The position numbers and the translations under genes were made by a program. The notes under the pieces were generated by a model. It saw only the letters and a list, made by a program, of their open reading frames with translations. It was not told where the DNA came from and searched no databases. Below are positions 1-12,199 of a stretch of 64,000 bases of DNA, piece after piece. The stretch's first letter is position 1, and the number at the start of each line of letters is the position of its first letter. Source of the stretch: Forficula auricularia (Eukaryota > Arthropoda > Insecta > Dermaptera > Forficulidae); assembly GCA_024734495.1 (NCBI GenBank), contig JALMQS010000102.1, positions 10,325,140 to 10,389,139 on the forward strand. Direction: 5' to 3'.

Positions 1-998
1 CATACTGCAAACTACGAGATCAAAATGGTTGTTATGCTCAAGAACGTTTCGTCATCTTTCACTACATATAGTTTGCTACTTTTTCGATAGGTAAAAGCAC
101 CATCGGAGCCAGAATTAACGGTACCCCATCCTACACCTAACTCCCCTACAACAATGTCGTTTTTGAAAATTTTAAATTTTAAATTGTGGGAAAAATTTTG
201 ACAAAAAACCCAAGTCCTGAAGAATGAATGGGGTAAAATAGATATGAATTCACAAAAATGAGAATTGTTATAAATAGGAAAAAGTAAAGGAAAAAAAACA
301 TGATACAAGAACACTATTTTCACTTCTCCAAACCTTGACCTTTAAATTTATTTAAGTATTAATTTTTCTTTCCTTTTTTAAACTGTAACTTCTTTGGGAA
401 GAGGGTTCGGGTGATTCTTTAAATAGAATTAGAATTCTCTAGTAATATTTGTGTAATTAGATTAAATCGAATCGATAAATGGAAGTGAAATATGTAAAAT
501 AGAAAACAATAAATTCTAAAATGAACGGTGCTAGCTAGTCAATCAACTAAACTAGGATAAAATTTTGACTTTCCAATCACAAAATTGTAGATAAAGAACA
601 GAATTTTGAAAAAAAAATATTAATTTTGGAAAAGATCGAAATTTTAAATAACAAAGATTCTATTAAATTTGTTAAAATATTGATAAAAGAGAAATTCTCC
701 GGAAATGTTTGATATTCCAATAGACGCTTGAATATTGTTTTAATATACGATTTGTATTTATTTCTATATAATATCACAATTAATCATTTTCTTCCTCAAT
801 CTGGCATAATTAAAAAAAATTGTAATTGTAAATCAAAACGAATATTTTTCTTTTTTTCCAAAAAATTTTTTATTGTCTTAGCTCTAAGACATGTTTCGGA
901 TCTAGTTGAAGCCATCTTCAGTTATTAAAACAGAATAAACTCTCTTATCCACACCATTCACAAAATTAACATTTCATGTAATGTACAATAAATAAAAA
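1..998. other. AT-rich stretch with no recognised gene
   Basis: Only short open frames (103 aa or less) of low-complexity composition are present. I see no splice-framed exon, RNA gene or member of the repeat families found elsewhere in the window. It ends at the start of a Helitron-like repeat. Confidence 0.6.
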
Positions 999-1473
999 TG
1001 TACTGTTACGCTTAAGTGATACGTTGAAGGATCTCCGAAAGTACTTAACCGATTTCTTTGAAATTTTCACACAACATTCCATTCAAATACACGAGTGTTT
1101 TTATATATAGTATTTTTATAGATATCACACCTGTGGCATGTAAAAAATATTTTTTTCGAGGAAACTACGCCAGCGCCTCTCTGGGAGAGTAAAAGCAAAC
1201 AAACAAGATGACCGATAATAGCTTTTTGGAAATCTTTCAACTGTCAATATTATTTTTGGTTAAGGGAACAATTTTGACAAGTAATATATAATTCATTTAC
1301 TGTTTTAATACCTATTCTATAATTATTTGCATTTTCAATTTATTTTCAAAACTATTATTATTTTTTAAATATATTTAAAAAATCGGGTCAGCTATTATCT
1401 ATTTTAACCATAAAACGAGACGCTCCCGCCAGGGGCTAGGTGACGCCGGGCCGATGGCCCGGGTGTCAGCTAG
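999..1473 (+). mobile_element. Helitron-like non-autonomous element, copy 1
   Basis: The 3' end has a GC-rich hairpin (GCCGGGCC-GAT-GGCCCGGG) followed a few bases later by CTAG and then a T, the arrangement expected of Helitron 3' termini (hairpin, CTRR end, insertion between A and T). The 5' end is near TGTACTGTTACGCTT, where the sister copy at 12485-12926 on the other strand has TCTACTGTTACGCTT, beginning with TC as Helitrons do. The two copies match through shared blocks such as the ACGAGACGCT segment and CACACCTGTGGCATG. There is no helicase coding, so it would depend on an autonomous partner. The superfamily call is inferred from the ends. Confidence 0.6.
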
Positions 1474-1790
1474 TGTACGATAAAATTAAAACCAAAATCA
1501 AAATCCACAATCAAAGAGACACATATGAAAGTCAAAGAAAGAAAACAGATAATAATTACATGAACTGTAACATGTTTTTTTTATATGTATAAACTCTATA
1601 TATAAATGATATTCACTGGATATTCAGATAGAATTAAAGAGAATTTAGAAAGTTGTATATAATAATTTTAAATTCATTTTTTATTTTAATAAAATATGCA
1701 TTAAATAATATTCTATTCCTGTAGATCTAGATTGAAGGCTTGTTAGCTAATGAGGGATTGATTTTCGAAAGAATGAGATGAAAATTGACT
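1474..1790. other. Intergenic, nothing recognised
   Basis: AT-rich sequence without a repeat family or coding signal that I can recognise. Confidence 0.5.
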
Positions 1791-2345
1791 AGTAGGCAAG
1801 TGATCTATCTAGAGGCAGAGTCCGTTGTGAGCATTGACCCACTGGCTCTACAGACACCACGTGCAAGCCCCAGGGAGAAACCAAAAGAAACGCCTCCGTA
1901 GCGTCAAGAAGGTCGGTGACCCTGAGCAAGAGCCCGAAACCCGTGGAACGGCTTATCTTTTGCAGAGGCAGAGGGAGTAAGCTTGAGCTGCTGGGGTGAA
2001 TCCCAGCAAGCTATCTATAGGGGAGAGTTGATGGCTATGGCTTTGGGGACCATAGGGCAAGCAAGCACCCCCTTGTGCAGCCAGCGCGTGCGTCTCGGCT
2101 TCGATCCAATGGTGGAAAGTGAGAGTGGGTTCGGGTTAGAACCCGAAGCCGAAGCTGCCGCTGCCCGGCCGGGATGGGTGGATGGATAGATGGATGGATC
2201 AAGGAAACGAGCCCAGAGCGACCAAGGCGTTCGTTCGTGGGTTCGTTCTTGACCAGGCCTAACGGCTAATGGCGAGGCCTAGTGGCTTGCAACAGACAAC
2301 ACTCACGCAACATCTCTCATTGAGATATGCATTCGCAATCATTGG
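1791..2345 (+). other. GC-rich block of unknown origin
   Basis: About 550 bp is much richer in G and C than its surroundings, with many CpG dinucleotides. It has a 68-aa open frame at 1983-2189, a short GGAT/GATG tandem run near 2175-2200 and a GGCCTAACGG / GGCGAGGCCT segment near 2257-2280. It does not read as a protein family I know, and I cannot match it to rRNA. The composition would fit the 5' untranslated or gag-like part of a retroelement, or a host CpG-rich promoter. Neither is demonstrated. Confidence 0.4.
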
Positions 2346-2469
2346 CTACAAACAAAAATCAAAACCAAAACGAGCAAAATTAAACAACTTTCCAAATCAC
2401 TTAACGCGGCGATTTTAACCGACAAGCACAAAACAGAATGATTTGCAATTCATTCCCCTTTATCGATAA

Positions 2470-3145
2470 AAATAAACTGCAACGGATCGTTGCTAAACTT
2501 TATCCAAAGTCATTTGAAATATCAATATTTTTATTCCTTTATTATTAATCATATATCACTGCCTATTTGCGGTCCATGTTTAAAATAAAATAATAAAGAA
2601 TTTAAAAAAACGTACTATCTTACTCTTGAGTAAAGTACTTTAAAATATAATTTTACTAAAAACTTTATTTAACCTTTTTTGTGGTCCCAAAGGTCCTTAA
2701 TTAGCATATTAAATTTCATCAAAATTGGTTAAGTCATTTTCAAGATATTTAGAAAAACTAAAAAGTCCTGAAATAAAGTACTAATGTTTGCGGGCCGATA
2801 TGTACCAAAAACTAATCAGCGCTTCATTTTCTTAAAATAATGGTAGGTTTTCAATTTCAATTCAATCGGTTCAACGATTGTGGAAAAAATCGTGGACGAA
2901 AAAACGATAACATACATCCATCCATCCCCACGCACTTCCAAAAAAATGGCACTTTTTGGCCTCTCCACGAGACCCCATTTAATTTTTGTCACATGCTAAA
3001 ATTCAACCTAATTGAATACTATAATTTGTGACTTGAATTGAGACCATGGGTTCCGTAGTCTTTAGTTGAGGAGCCTTTGAAGTTGCGCTTGCCGCCAGAC
3101 CGATTACAATACTTTACCCATGCTTCGCATTGGGTAAAGTAAAAA
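2470..3145 (-). mobile_element. Family D element, copy D1
   Basis: The right end reads GCTTCGCATTGGGTAAAGTA, the reverse complement of the TTTACTTTATCCAATGCG terminus of the copies at 18234, 21112 and 28777. The left end carries GCAACGGATCGTTGCTAAAC, which is the far end of the 18234 and 21112 copies. Shared interior landmarks are the GGATGGATGG run before the TCGTTTTTTCGTCCACGA segment and the AAGCGCTGATTAG segment. No transposase is encoded, so it is a non-autonomous repeat of unassigned superfamily. Confidence 0.75.
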
Positions 3146-3151
3146 ACCATA

Positions 3152-4783
3152 ATTACACTGCTAGACAAAAATTAAACAAAAATTTCTCCCCATAAACCTA
3201 ACAATGGATTCCTGTAGATTTTTCTATGCTGATTATCATGCAATTTCTAGATTTTTTACTACACGTTAGAATTTTGAGATATTATCGATCAAAATGACGA
3301 AAAAGACCATTTTTAACCAGTTTCGAGTCGCATTAAATATTAAACAGCAATATTTGAAATCAAAATATTTTATTGACTTAATAGAAAACAGCTTCCTCAA
3401 CACATTAGTTGTAGATAACACTGTTCGACAAAAATTAAACAACGTAAACTCTAACAATGGATCATAGATTCATAGAAGAGTTTTTGCACTGATTCTCTTG
3501 TCATAATATTTTACACACTTCAGAGTAATGAGATGTTTTTCAAAACGCCAAAAAAGGCTATTTTGACTAAATTTTGAGTCGTCATAGATATGAAATAGCA
3601 ATATTTGAAATCAAAATATTTTGTTCCCTTAATAGATAAAAATAATTTTTAAGAAAAAATAAAAACCGACTTCAAAAAATTAAATGCAACAAATAAAAAT
3701 ACACTAAAAGGTATAAAATAATTATTATCTTATTTAGTTACAACTAAACGACGAAATATTAACATGAAATTACTTTTTGAAGTCGGTGCCAAACAAACCA
3801 TACCTATAAGCGAGCGTACCCGCCAAACGTACTAAGTAAGATCCGTCGAGTGCGATTCATAAAGGTATATCTTTGGCACCGACTTCAAAAAGTAATTTCA
3901 TGTTAATATTTCGTCGTTTAGTTGTAACTAAATAAGATAATAATTATTTTATACCTTTTAGTGTATTTTATTTGTTGCATTTAATTTTTTGAAGTCGGTT
4001 TATTTTTTCTTAAAATTATTTTTATTTTTCTCTTTTTAGTGATGTTATTAATAGTGATCATATCATCAGAACTTGACCAAATTAATATGACACCATCCCT
4101 AAGACACCCCCTTTCGGATAAAAAAAGAACCCATCGAAATCGGTTCATAAACAAAGAGGTTAGGTCTAAACAAACTTAATAAAAAAGGTCTAATACCTAT
4201 GAAAAAAAACGAAAAAAAAAATGGGACCAATCGGAAGCTAGACTGGACCCAATGCAAAATTTTTTTCAAAATCGGTTGACAATTGGCGGAGATATGAGGT
4301 AACATAGGCACAAAAAAAAAAAAAAATTCTGTCGAATAGAGAATCTCCTCCTTTTTGAAGTCGGTTAAAAACAGCTTACTCTTTGATTTTCAAATTACCA
4401 CTTGTTTTTAGCTCAATTAGAACTCAAAACTAATGTTTTTATCTATGTTTATTATACTTTAAAATCAGGTAGTTTTAGTTTTAGATATAACTTGAGTTAT
4501 AATTGAGCTAAAAACAAGTGAGTAATTTGAAAATCAAAGAGGAAGCTGTTTTCTATTAAGTCAATAAAATATTTTGATTTCAAATATTGCTGTTTAATAT
4601 TTAATGGGACTCGAAAATAGGTCAAAATGGCCTTTTTCGTAATTTTGACCGAGAATATCTCAAAACTCTGACGTGTTGTAAAAAATTGGGAAATTGGATG
4701 ATAATTAGCATAAAAACTCTACCGGAATCCATTGTTAGATTTACGGGGAGAAATTTTTTGTCGAACAGTGTAATTTTTGCTGT
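3152..4783. mobile_element. Large foldback element with nested family B insertion
   Basis: The segment 3152-3396 (starting ATTACACTGCTAGACAAAAA) is the inverted counterpart of 4549-4783. A second, direct copy of the arm follows at about 3418-3640, so there are two arms in one direction and one in the other. Between them lies a complete family B element (3641-4371). After it the foldback resumes with CAGCTTACTCTTTGATTTTC, which pairs with sequence near 4510-4550. No open frame encodes a transposase. Confidence 0.75.
3641..4371 (+). mobile_element. Family B element, copy B1 (loop isomer I)
   Basis: A near-complete copy of the most repeated element in the window. One end is a foldback module: arms at about 3641-3795 and 3873-4030, each with ACCGACTTCAAAAAATTAA and a shared GACGAAATATTAACATG core, around a unique loop (about 3796-3872). 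A roughly 340-bp tail follows (TAGTGATGTTATTAATAGTG to GTCGGTTAAAAA). Identical architecture is seen at 30067, 34259, 38999 and 62892. It encodes no protein. The ACCGACTTC end sequence resembles an abundant insect repeat, but I assign no superfamily. Confidence 0.85.
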
Positions 4784-5191
4784 ACCAACAGGAATTAAAA
4801 TTTTCAGCTGATTAGCAACCTTGCATGGGTCTCAATTGCAATTTAGTCCTTCTTTGATGTGGACTATAGGATTTTTATTGGGGGTCTGACGGGGTAGTTT
4901 TGGCAAATTCTTCAATTGATATTGTTTTGCATAGGCTTGAAAACTAAGAATTGTGTGATGCATTTTAAAGTTTAAGGCAGAGTTTAATCACAAAGGGTTA
5001 ATATTTTTGTGAATTTGTGTAAAAAAGATTAGTATGAACTTTTAAGAATATTATATATACCCTCAACTAAAAATTGCAAGGTTTTGATGATGATTAGTTA
5101 TATATATAAATACAAATCTTTTATAAATAATCCAGACGTTTCAGTGCTATCAATGGAAATTTGAAAATTTGAAAAAATAGTTGCTTTATAA
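4784..5191. other. Spacer, nothing recognised
   Basis: AT-rich unique-looking sequence between the 3-kb foldback and the first family C copy. Confidence 0.5.
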
Positions 5192-6561
5192 AATAAATTG
5201 ACACGTTCTGATGTGGCCATCCACTTGACTTTACCATACCCTTATGGTTGAGGTTGGTCCAAGGGCCTAGATTTTCATTCTTAGACCCCGTCCCCCCATT
5301 TTGGGCGGTTTGTTTTTGTATTTTTAATGTTCTGGGGTCCCACTGATTATGTATACAAAATTTGGTTGAGTTTACATAAATGGCCTAGATTTTAATTTTT
5401 TGACCCCCCCCCCCCCCTCAAATAGAATTTAAACTACTAAAAAATTAACAACAAAACTCACTGCTTACAATATATTATGTAACAGTGGCGGTTGGTGAAT
5501 TTTTAACCTGGGGATGCTGTCCAAAAAGTATCCTTAATTTTTTGAAATTTTATTTTAATCTTCGCTTTATTTTGCAAATTTCAGCGAATACGGCATCAAT
5601 TATTTTTATTTTTCAAATTTAACATTGAATTTTTTTAAAATATATTTTGGGACCTTAGCCCCAAACGGATTCTGCTTTGTGTGAGTGAGGGTAGGAGTCA
5701 GAAATTAAATCTTATGACTTAAACTCCACAGACCCTGAGATGGAAATCGACCATCTTCCATGATGAATTAGACTGTTCTTTAAGAAAATCTTAAATTTCT
5801 TCTAATTCTATTGCTATAAGCAAGCTTTAACTTGTCTATAGCACTCTTAGTTATTTACGATCTTATGTATTGAGAGTTCTTAGAAATGGATTATCCAAAA
5901 ATTCTCGAATCAACTTTATTTATTCCTTTTTTGTATTATTAGGTACTATTTTATCAAGAAAAAATTTTATTCGGCTAAAACTCGTCTGGACTTTGGTTGA
6001 GAGTTGGTAAATGGCCAAGATTTTCATTTTTTGACTCTAGACCCCCCCCCCCCATTTTATGGTGGTTGGATTTTTGCATTTATCACAGTTCTGCGGGTCC
6101 ACTGATCATGTATACAAAATTTGGTTGAGTTTGCTCAAATGACCTAGATTTTTAATTTTTAACCCCCCCTCCACCCTCCCTTAGTTTTGGGTCTATGTGC
6201 ACCAAAATCTAATCAGCTCTTAATCTCAATGGATCAAAACTACGAGTGAAATTTGGTTTTGATATTCACACTAGTTTTTGAACTAGCTCGTCCACAAAAA
6301 TTTGGTAACGCACAGACAACCAGACCACCAGACATCCAGCCTAACAGACATTTTGACAAAACAATTATTATCTCAAAAAATATAATTTTTTTCGATTTTC
6401 ACTTATTAGAGCTTTTTTTTAGAGCGAAATGCCATGGTTTTGCTCAATTTTTTTAATCAAAATAGTTTCAGCCGTTTTTGAGATATTTCGATAAAAAAGG
6501 GAAAACAACACTTTTTTCATCCACGATTACAATACTTGACCATACCCTGTATGGTAAAGTA
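5192..6561 (+). mobile_element. Family C element, copy C1, probably interrupted
   Basis: It begins with the family C head (GACACGTTCTGATGTGGCCA, then CACTTGACTTTACCATAC) and ends with CTTGACCATACCCTGTATGG then TAAAG, so short inverted ends CTTTACCATAC / GTATGGTAAAG are visible. Interior landmarks are runs of C (near 5406 and 6042), the TGATTATGTATACAAAATTT block and the GAGCTAGCTCGTCCAC-like block. It is about twice the length of the other copies because roughly 5466-5985, opening with CAGTGGCGGTTGGTGAA, is absent from them and looks like a second insertion. There is no coding capacity. Confidence 0.75.
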
Positions 6562-7382
6562 ATAAAAATACATAAAAACCCATAAACAACGTATAAGTAC
6601 TTTTCTTCATTATTCAAAAAATTTCATTCATGATTAAAAATAAAGGATGGGTGCTTATTTTTAACCGACTTTGAAAAAAGGAGGATGTTATAATTAAATT
6701 TCAAGTTAACATTTTTTCAGAAATTATCAAATTTTCCATCTTCAGGACCTTTTATTACTGACCGAAACACTTGTTTTCGTTGTTATGTTGTATTCATAGT
6801 GAAAATAAATTAATGTTAATTTATTAAATAAGACCGTATTTTACACTTAATCATCTTATCTTATTAAATACATAGCAGAGTAAAAAGTAAAGAAAATCAT
6901 CGAAATGGAATTTTTGCTTCTAAGCATTTTATCATTGAGTTACGTATTAATTAATATAAATAAATAAATCGTTAGACAAAACAACTCTGTCGTTTTATTC
7001 ACAATAAAAATAAATTATGTGGCCATATAATAATTAAACTAGGTCAATTTTACAAACTCAAAAACTATCATATATTCAAAAAGTGAAATTTGTCAACATC
7101 ATGAAAATGATATTTTAAAAGATATCTATTAATTATTTTTAAAAAAATGTCAAACGTAAACGTCAAGCGTGCTTGTTTCAGTTTTGATCAAAATCTAATC
7201 AGTTCTTAATCTCAGAGTAAATATGAAATTTCTTTTTGCCTTTCTTATTGGAACCTGAGTTAGAACGCACACAAAATTTGACCCCATATGAACAAACGTA
7301 GAAACATTTTGACAAAATAATGACATAATAAGGTCTGACCTGTCAATTACATCTATACTTATATTGTTTTATGGTATCAATC
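6562..7382. other. Spacer with a family B end fragment
   Basis: Near 6661 the TTAACCGACTTTGAAAAAAG end of family B is present without its body. The rest is AT-rich and unassigned. Confidence 0.5.
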
Positions 7383-7556
7383 TAGAAAAGAAAAAATTCT
7401 ACTATGTCTCAGTTATTTTTATCTTTATTTCAACCAATGTTATTCTAGCCAATTGAGTACTTGAAAAAGTCTCGAGAGAGACGAAACGTTGTAAACAAAA
7501 ATTGAAGAAGAACTTCAATAAAAAAACTTTGTCCAATAAACTGAATTTTTAATTCT
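7383..7556 (+). repeat. Half copy of the GAGAGACGAAACG foldback
   Basis: This matches the right half of the foldback nested in A4 (28310-28476), sharing AAAAATTCTACTATGTCTCA, then GTCTCGAGAGAGACGAAACG and a final TGTCCAATAAACTG. The paired left arm is missing here. The GTCTC/GAGAC hairpin followed by GAAAC resembles stem II plus GAAA of a hammerhead, but the CUGANGA core is not intact. Confidence 0.65.
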
Positions 7557-8019
7557 AACAAATATTAGTTTTTCATCAAGATAGCGTTGAAAGTCCTTCA
7601 ATGAAAAAAATAAAATAATGATCATATCTCCCACCCTTTCCCCAATCTACCATATGTAAAAATTTCCATTTTTTAATTGCAATTATTTCATGTTTGGTGT
7701 GGTAAATCGTCTTTAAATTTTAACAGTGTGTTTATTATGCTTTTAATGACTAATATTCCAAGTTTCGAAGACTTCTTGAATTTTTGCATTTGTGAAAGAA
7801 CTACCTTAAGATCTACTATGACTAATAGATTTACATTTCTGTGATATTTAGTTAAGGGGAATATTTAAATAATTATAGTTTAAACCGAGTTTGTATGAAA
7901 AAGTTGACCATTTCGGAGAGATTTCAATATTTTATTGAAAAAAAAAAAAAATCAATATGAATACCCTGATTCGAGCAACGTTTTTTTTTTTAGATCTGTT
8001 TAGACTAGACTAGACATCT

Positions 8020-8412
8020 ATGTCTAGGGGTTCTCAGTGGAATTTGGGGGTGTTTCAGTTGTACGGGGTGAGGGCTAGCTGCAGGTGTTTCAAGCGGTGT
8101 CCTTGGTTCAGGCCATTCACACTACTAGTCCTTTCGTTGGTTCCACCCGAAAATTTTACACGGGTCCTCCATACACACAATTTAACCTTGACGTTTATAA
8201 GCACAACTGGACTCTTAACTCTCTCTTTAAAATGGTCATCACAGTGAACATTGAGTTCAATTATGCTTTCATATTAATAACAGATCCGGTATTAAGCCAA
8301 CCTTTGAACATTCCTATCCTCATCTTACTTTGGATGTCAGGGATAATATTGACTTATACCTAGAAAGATATTGCATCTTTTAGCATCCCATGAAATAAAT
8401 AAATAAATAAAA
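8020..8412 (+). mobile_element. Probable retroposon 3' end with AAAT-type tail
   Basis: A less AT-rich block with a 92-aa open frame (8085-8363) ends shortly before TCCCATGAAATAAATAAATAAATAAAAAA-like simple sequence near 8389-8412. A coding-like block running into short A-rich tandem tails is typical of non-LTR retrotransposon 3' ends. I could not place the translated sequence in a family, so this rests on composition and the tail. Confidence 0.3.
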
Positions 8413-9386
8413 AATTATTTACATACAAATTGTCTCTCTTGTAATTCTAAACATTATTTCAAAGATCCGATGATTTATAACAAAATAATTTTCACTAAAT
8501 TTAGAAAAAAATAAAAAAATGGATAAATTTAAATCTTAGGCTTTCAGTCATCTTTCAGTGGGTCATTAAAAAATATTTTTTTATAAAACACAACTAAAAT
8601 AACAAAAAACCACGGATCATTTGGTTTGGTAAATGGATTAGTATCAGAGTCCATAAGGTTAAGCAAAAATATACTTTTTATTTATTTATAACGTCGTTGA
8701 AAAAATAGTGGAAGTAAACAACTCGCATAATATATACCTAATCACCATTAGTACATTTCGCATCTATATAGGTATTAATAGGGCCCATTAAAACCTCATT
8801 GCATAATATAATGTAGGTACTAAATATTAAAAATAAGTAAATGAATACCTAATAAGTTTTTTAATTTGGATTGTTAAGCCTATAAACATTAAACCTTCGA
8901 AAAATTGTGTTTTTATAATACTTTTAAAATAAATCATATACATATAGATATATCAATTAAATCATTAAAACAGTAAACATAAAATCACTGGACTGCCTTC
9001 CATTAAATCCTCAGTTATAAATCTACCAGTACTACGTCTCCGAAGAAAAACTGCTAATATGAAAAAACACTATTTTTTATACTAATCATAAACTCCATGA
9101 TAATTTTCGTCATCTTTATTAACTTAATGTGTTCAAATTTCTACCTATTATCACATTATTTAGCTTGGTTTATTTAATCATTTTTAAGGAATTTAGTTTT
9201 TAAAATTTTCCCACTAAAATTTTAAGAAATGATTAAAATAAAAATAAAATAAAAAAAGGACATTGTTGTAAATATGGACATGGGAAGGGAGTATTTATTG
9301 CTGGATGCTCAAATAATTGTAAAATAAAAAATAATAATGTTAAATTTTAATTTGGAAATAAAACATTTTGTTTAAAAAAAAAGAAT
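8413..9386. other. AT-rich spacer
   Basis: Nothing recognised other than A/T runs. Confidence 0.5.
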
Positions 9387-9485
9387 TTAGTGTCGGTTAT
9401 AGGTGAAACATTTTAAATAAGAGTGGATTAAACTACTAGGTAGATCTTATTTGAAATCTACATAGTAGTTTAATTTACTCTGATT
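9387..9485 (+). repeat. Head module plus hairpin (GTGAAACA family)
   Basis: A head of about 30 bases (TAGTGTCGGTTATAGGTGAA) is shared with 16366, 29864 and 38421. It is followed by a hairpin whose arms, 9421-9445 and 9457-9480, are near-perfect inverted repeats. In the other three copies the same head precedes a different and longer foldback. Confidence 0.55.
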
Positions 9486-9671
9486 TATTTAGTTTAGACT
9501 AGGTATAGCTTTTTTAGTTTTCAAAGAGTAAAATATCTATTCAATATTTTTGCTTAAACTATCGATTAATATTAAAATTGTAAAATTTAAATTTTTATAA
9601 AGAAATGAATATCTATTTGAGAAAGAAAGATTGAATTTTTTCTCAAAATCAACTTGTGATATAGGTATAAC

Positions 9672-9899
9672 ATCGAACATGAATTTAGCTCATTTATCAA
9701 AGATTTAAATAGATATGTTTATATTGCATGTAGGAGTGCCTTGTCCCCTGGGAGTCGAACCCAAGCACTAGTACACTTTCCGGGCAACTAGTCACTTGGA
9801 AAGCGCTTGGGTTCGACTCCCGAGGGGACAAGACCCTCCTACATGCAATATAAACATATCTATTTAAATCTTTGATAAATGACCTAAATTCATGTTCGT
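9672..9899. mobile_element. Foldback element with tRNA-like B box in each arm
   Basis: Two arms of about 105 bp (starting ATCGAACATGAATT and ending AATTCATGTTCG) form a palindrome centred near 9785. Each arm carries a polymerase III B-box-like T-arm: GGTTCGACTCC at 9810-9820 on plus and its complement at 9751-9761. The arms are close to identical. It cannot be a functional tRNA because the D and anticodon arms are not arranged as a cloverleaf. I read it as a palindromised tRNA-derived repeat, as at 20032-20569. Confidence 0.7.
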
Positions 9900-9956
9900 A
9901 AAATTAAATTTTTATGTACAGGGTGGTTCACTAAGGTTTTCTCTGACTTTTACTCG

Positions 9957-10016
9957 AAAAAAAAAAAAAATTCAGTCGAATAGAGAACCTCCTCCTTTTT
10001 TGAAGTCGGTTAAAAA
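9957..10016 (+). repeat. Family B end fragment
   Basis: Only the last 60 bp of family B remains (TTCAGTCGAATAGAGAACCT through GTCGGTTAAAAA), starting in an A run. Confidence 0.8.
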
Positions 10017-11668
10017 TAAAAAGAGATAAAATTATCATGAAAAGAGGATTTTGTTTAGGGCTAGGGCCTTAAGTAAACTATAAATAACCCTAAAAAGAAT
10101 TTGAAAAAAAACGAGCAGCGAGAATCCCAGCGTTGCTTTTATCATTTTTTTATTATTTTCTATAATTTATTAAATTTTTTGACTGACTATGTGTTCCTTC
10201 GAAAAGTAGCAAGAGTGGTTTCGATCGGTGCTATATAGCTCATTTAGCCCTATGATCGGGGTTCAGTCCTATATATTTTATAAATATTTTTTTTTCAATA
10301 CTTTTAAATGTTTTTCTTGTATTTTTGGATATTTTTGAATTATAGGTATATTGTGTATTTTGACTTATTTTATATTTCATGTGGGCTTAGTAGTGCCATA
10401 CTCTAAATAAAATAAATAATGAGCTGGCTATATCATTGAGAAAGAATGCATTCAAACTGTATATGAATAGAGATTACAAAAAGGAAAATATTTACTTTCT
10501 AACGTTTTTAGATAATAAAACAAAGGATTTATTATTAGATGCATTACATTTTTGGTGTTCCCCTGGAACCTGCTTATTTTTTAACGCAATTAAGAGTCAA
10601 GCCAATGACCATCCAATGAGCAACAAATTCTTTTGTATCTTCCGAAATTAATGTTCCGGTAGAACAAACAGCTCGAGTTTTCGGTAATCTGTCCAAGCGT
10701 CGAAATAATATCCACTAGGAGGAAAATATGTATCTCCTCGAATCTCCCTCGTATTTGGAAAAAATATCATAAGAATAGGATTCTAAAATCAATGGGTGCA
10801 GAATATGCTTAAGGCCCCCAGAGAGGCATTATACCACCCTCAGCATTAAATTTAAAATATCAAAAGTTGTTTAAAAATATATTTTAGAGAGCATGATTTT
10901 AGAACTAGAGCGAGCTAAGAATAATTAAAAACAAAACAAACTAAATTATGTTTTTCTAATTAATCAAAACTTTAAGTTGTATCGGAATATATGGGCCCAG
11001 GGGCAGGTAACTGAGCCATGAAGAGACTCTTTCTGATACTCCGTTTGGAATTTTGCGCATTTTAAACTTGATATCTGCCAACACTATCAATCAATAACAT
11101 AACAAATATGAAGCTTGTGTTAAAATTTTATCTGGTTTTAAAAATACAATATGCGATATTATCGCAACATAGAACATGCTTTAGCTAAAAGAACGTTGAG
11201 TAAAATTTTATTTTCTACTGTTTTTACTTTATTCTGTTCATCCACGAATAAATTAATATATGCATTGAGAATAGAATTATTCCTAAACACAACCTGTCGG
11301 AAGTAAAGTAACTGAGCCTCACTTTTCTGGAGTATTTGGAATCGAACTTGAAATGAATTCGTACAATGGAAAAAAATAATTTTCATTGGTAGAGAAGAAT
11401 CTTGTGAAAATGTTCATAAAATATGCTATATGACTAAAATATTTAAGAATCATCGACCAGGACCTGATTTGTTCCTTCTTTACTAACTCCTAATACGACT
11501 GTTTTTATTTAAACCTTTTTGTATTGTTTTTAACCCGATATCTTGGGAGGATGAGTTTCTAAATTTATAAATTCTGAATTCATTTATGTATTATTGTAGA
11601 ACCCAGTTACCTCAAAACCGAATAAATGAAGAATGTGAGTATTAGCGGGAATGAGTCCAGTAAATAAA
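10017..11668. other. Gene-free stretch, unassigned
   Basis: The 10400-10800 part is somewhat more complex and has a 71-aa open frame (10436-10651), but no family is recognisable in either strand. Similar GTAACTGAGCC motifs occur near 11008 and 11310, perhaps remnants of one repeat. No RNA gene seen. Confidence 0.45.
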
Positions 11669-11725
11669 ATAAGATTATAAAGAGAAATCAACAACTCTGT
11701 TACTCTCGACAAAATAAAATCTTTT
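11669..11725 (-). repeat. Fragment of the ribozyme-element family
   Basis: ATAAAGAGAAATCAACAAC followed by TCTGTTACTCTCGACAAAA matches the conserved outer segment of the ribozyme elements (compare 13830-13860, 45835-45860 and 53720-53750). No ribozyme core is left here. Confidence 0.6.
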
Positions 11726-12060
11726 CATTTATAATAAAATGTGTAAAATCTATCGATATTGCAGTAAGAGCAGAAACAAGAATCTAAGATGGTTTACAAG
11801 TAATTTTTAATACCTATATGAAAGACCACCAGAGGGGCGTTTCTAGGGCCCTGAAAAAGGCGTCCCGCGAAAAGTGTATGCGTGGCGCTAATTGTACCGT
11901 TATACTCGTATGAGATGGCGAAAATTTAATTAGTTACTTGCAATTCGATCATTAAATAAAGATTTACGAGCCTATACCAAAGCAATAATATGCTTTATTT
12001 TATTAACTCGACAAACCTTCCACTGTGTTACAGTTTCTGCAAATTTCATGCCATCCTTTA

Positions 12061-12199
12061 TAGTGGTGTCACTGGTTTGGGGAACATATTATATTTCAAA
12101 AATTTTCCGGGGGGTGGAGCCCCGGATCCTCCAAGCCCCCCCCCTTCCCGGTATTTCAGCGATCCGGAGGTGCTAAATTTGCTATAACACCACCACTGA
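12061..12199. mobile_element. Possible small hAT-like element
   Basis: The right end reads CACCACCACTGA and the left end TAGTGGTGTCACT, imperfect inverted termini of the CAGTGGTG kind common in hAT elements. The interior is GC-rich (GGGGTGGAGCCCCGGATCC). I do not see a clear target duplication, so the call is tentative. Confidence 0.35.

Noticed and set aside
1791..2345. rRNA fragment
   Set aside because: GC-rich, but I recognise no conserved rRNA segment.
8020..8363. Two overlapping open frames as host genes
   Set aside because: Short, overlapping, no known homology, and followed by an AAAT-type tail typical of retroposons.
10436..10651. 71-aa open frame as a gene
   Set aside because: Ordinary length for AT-rich sequence, with no domain or splice evidence.
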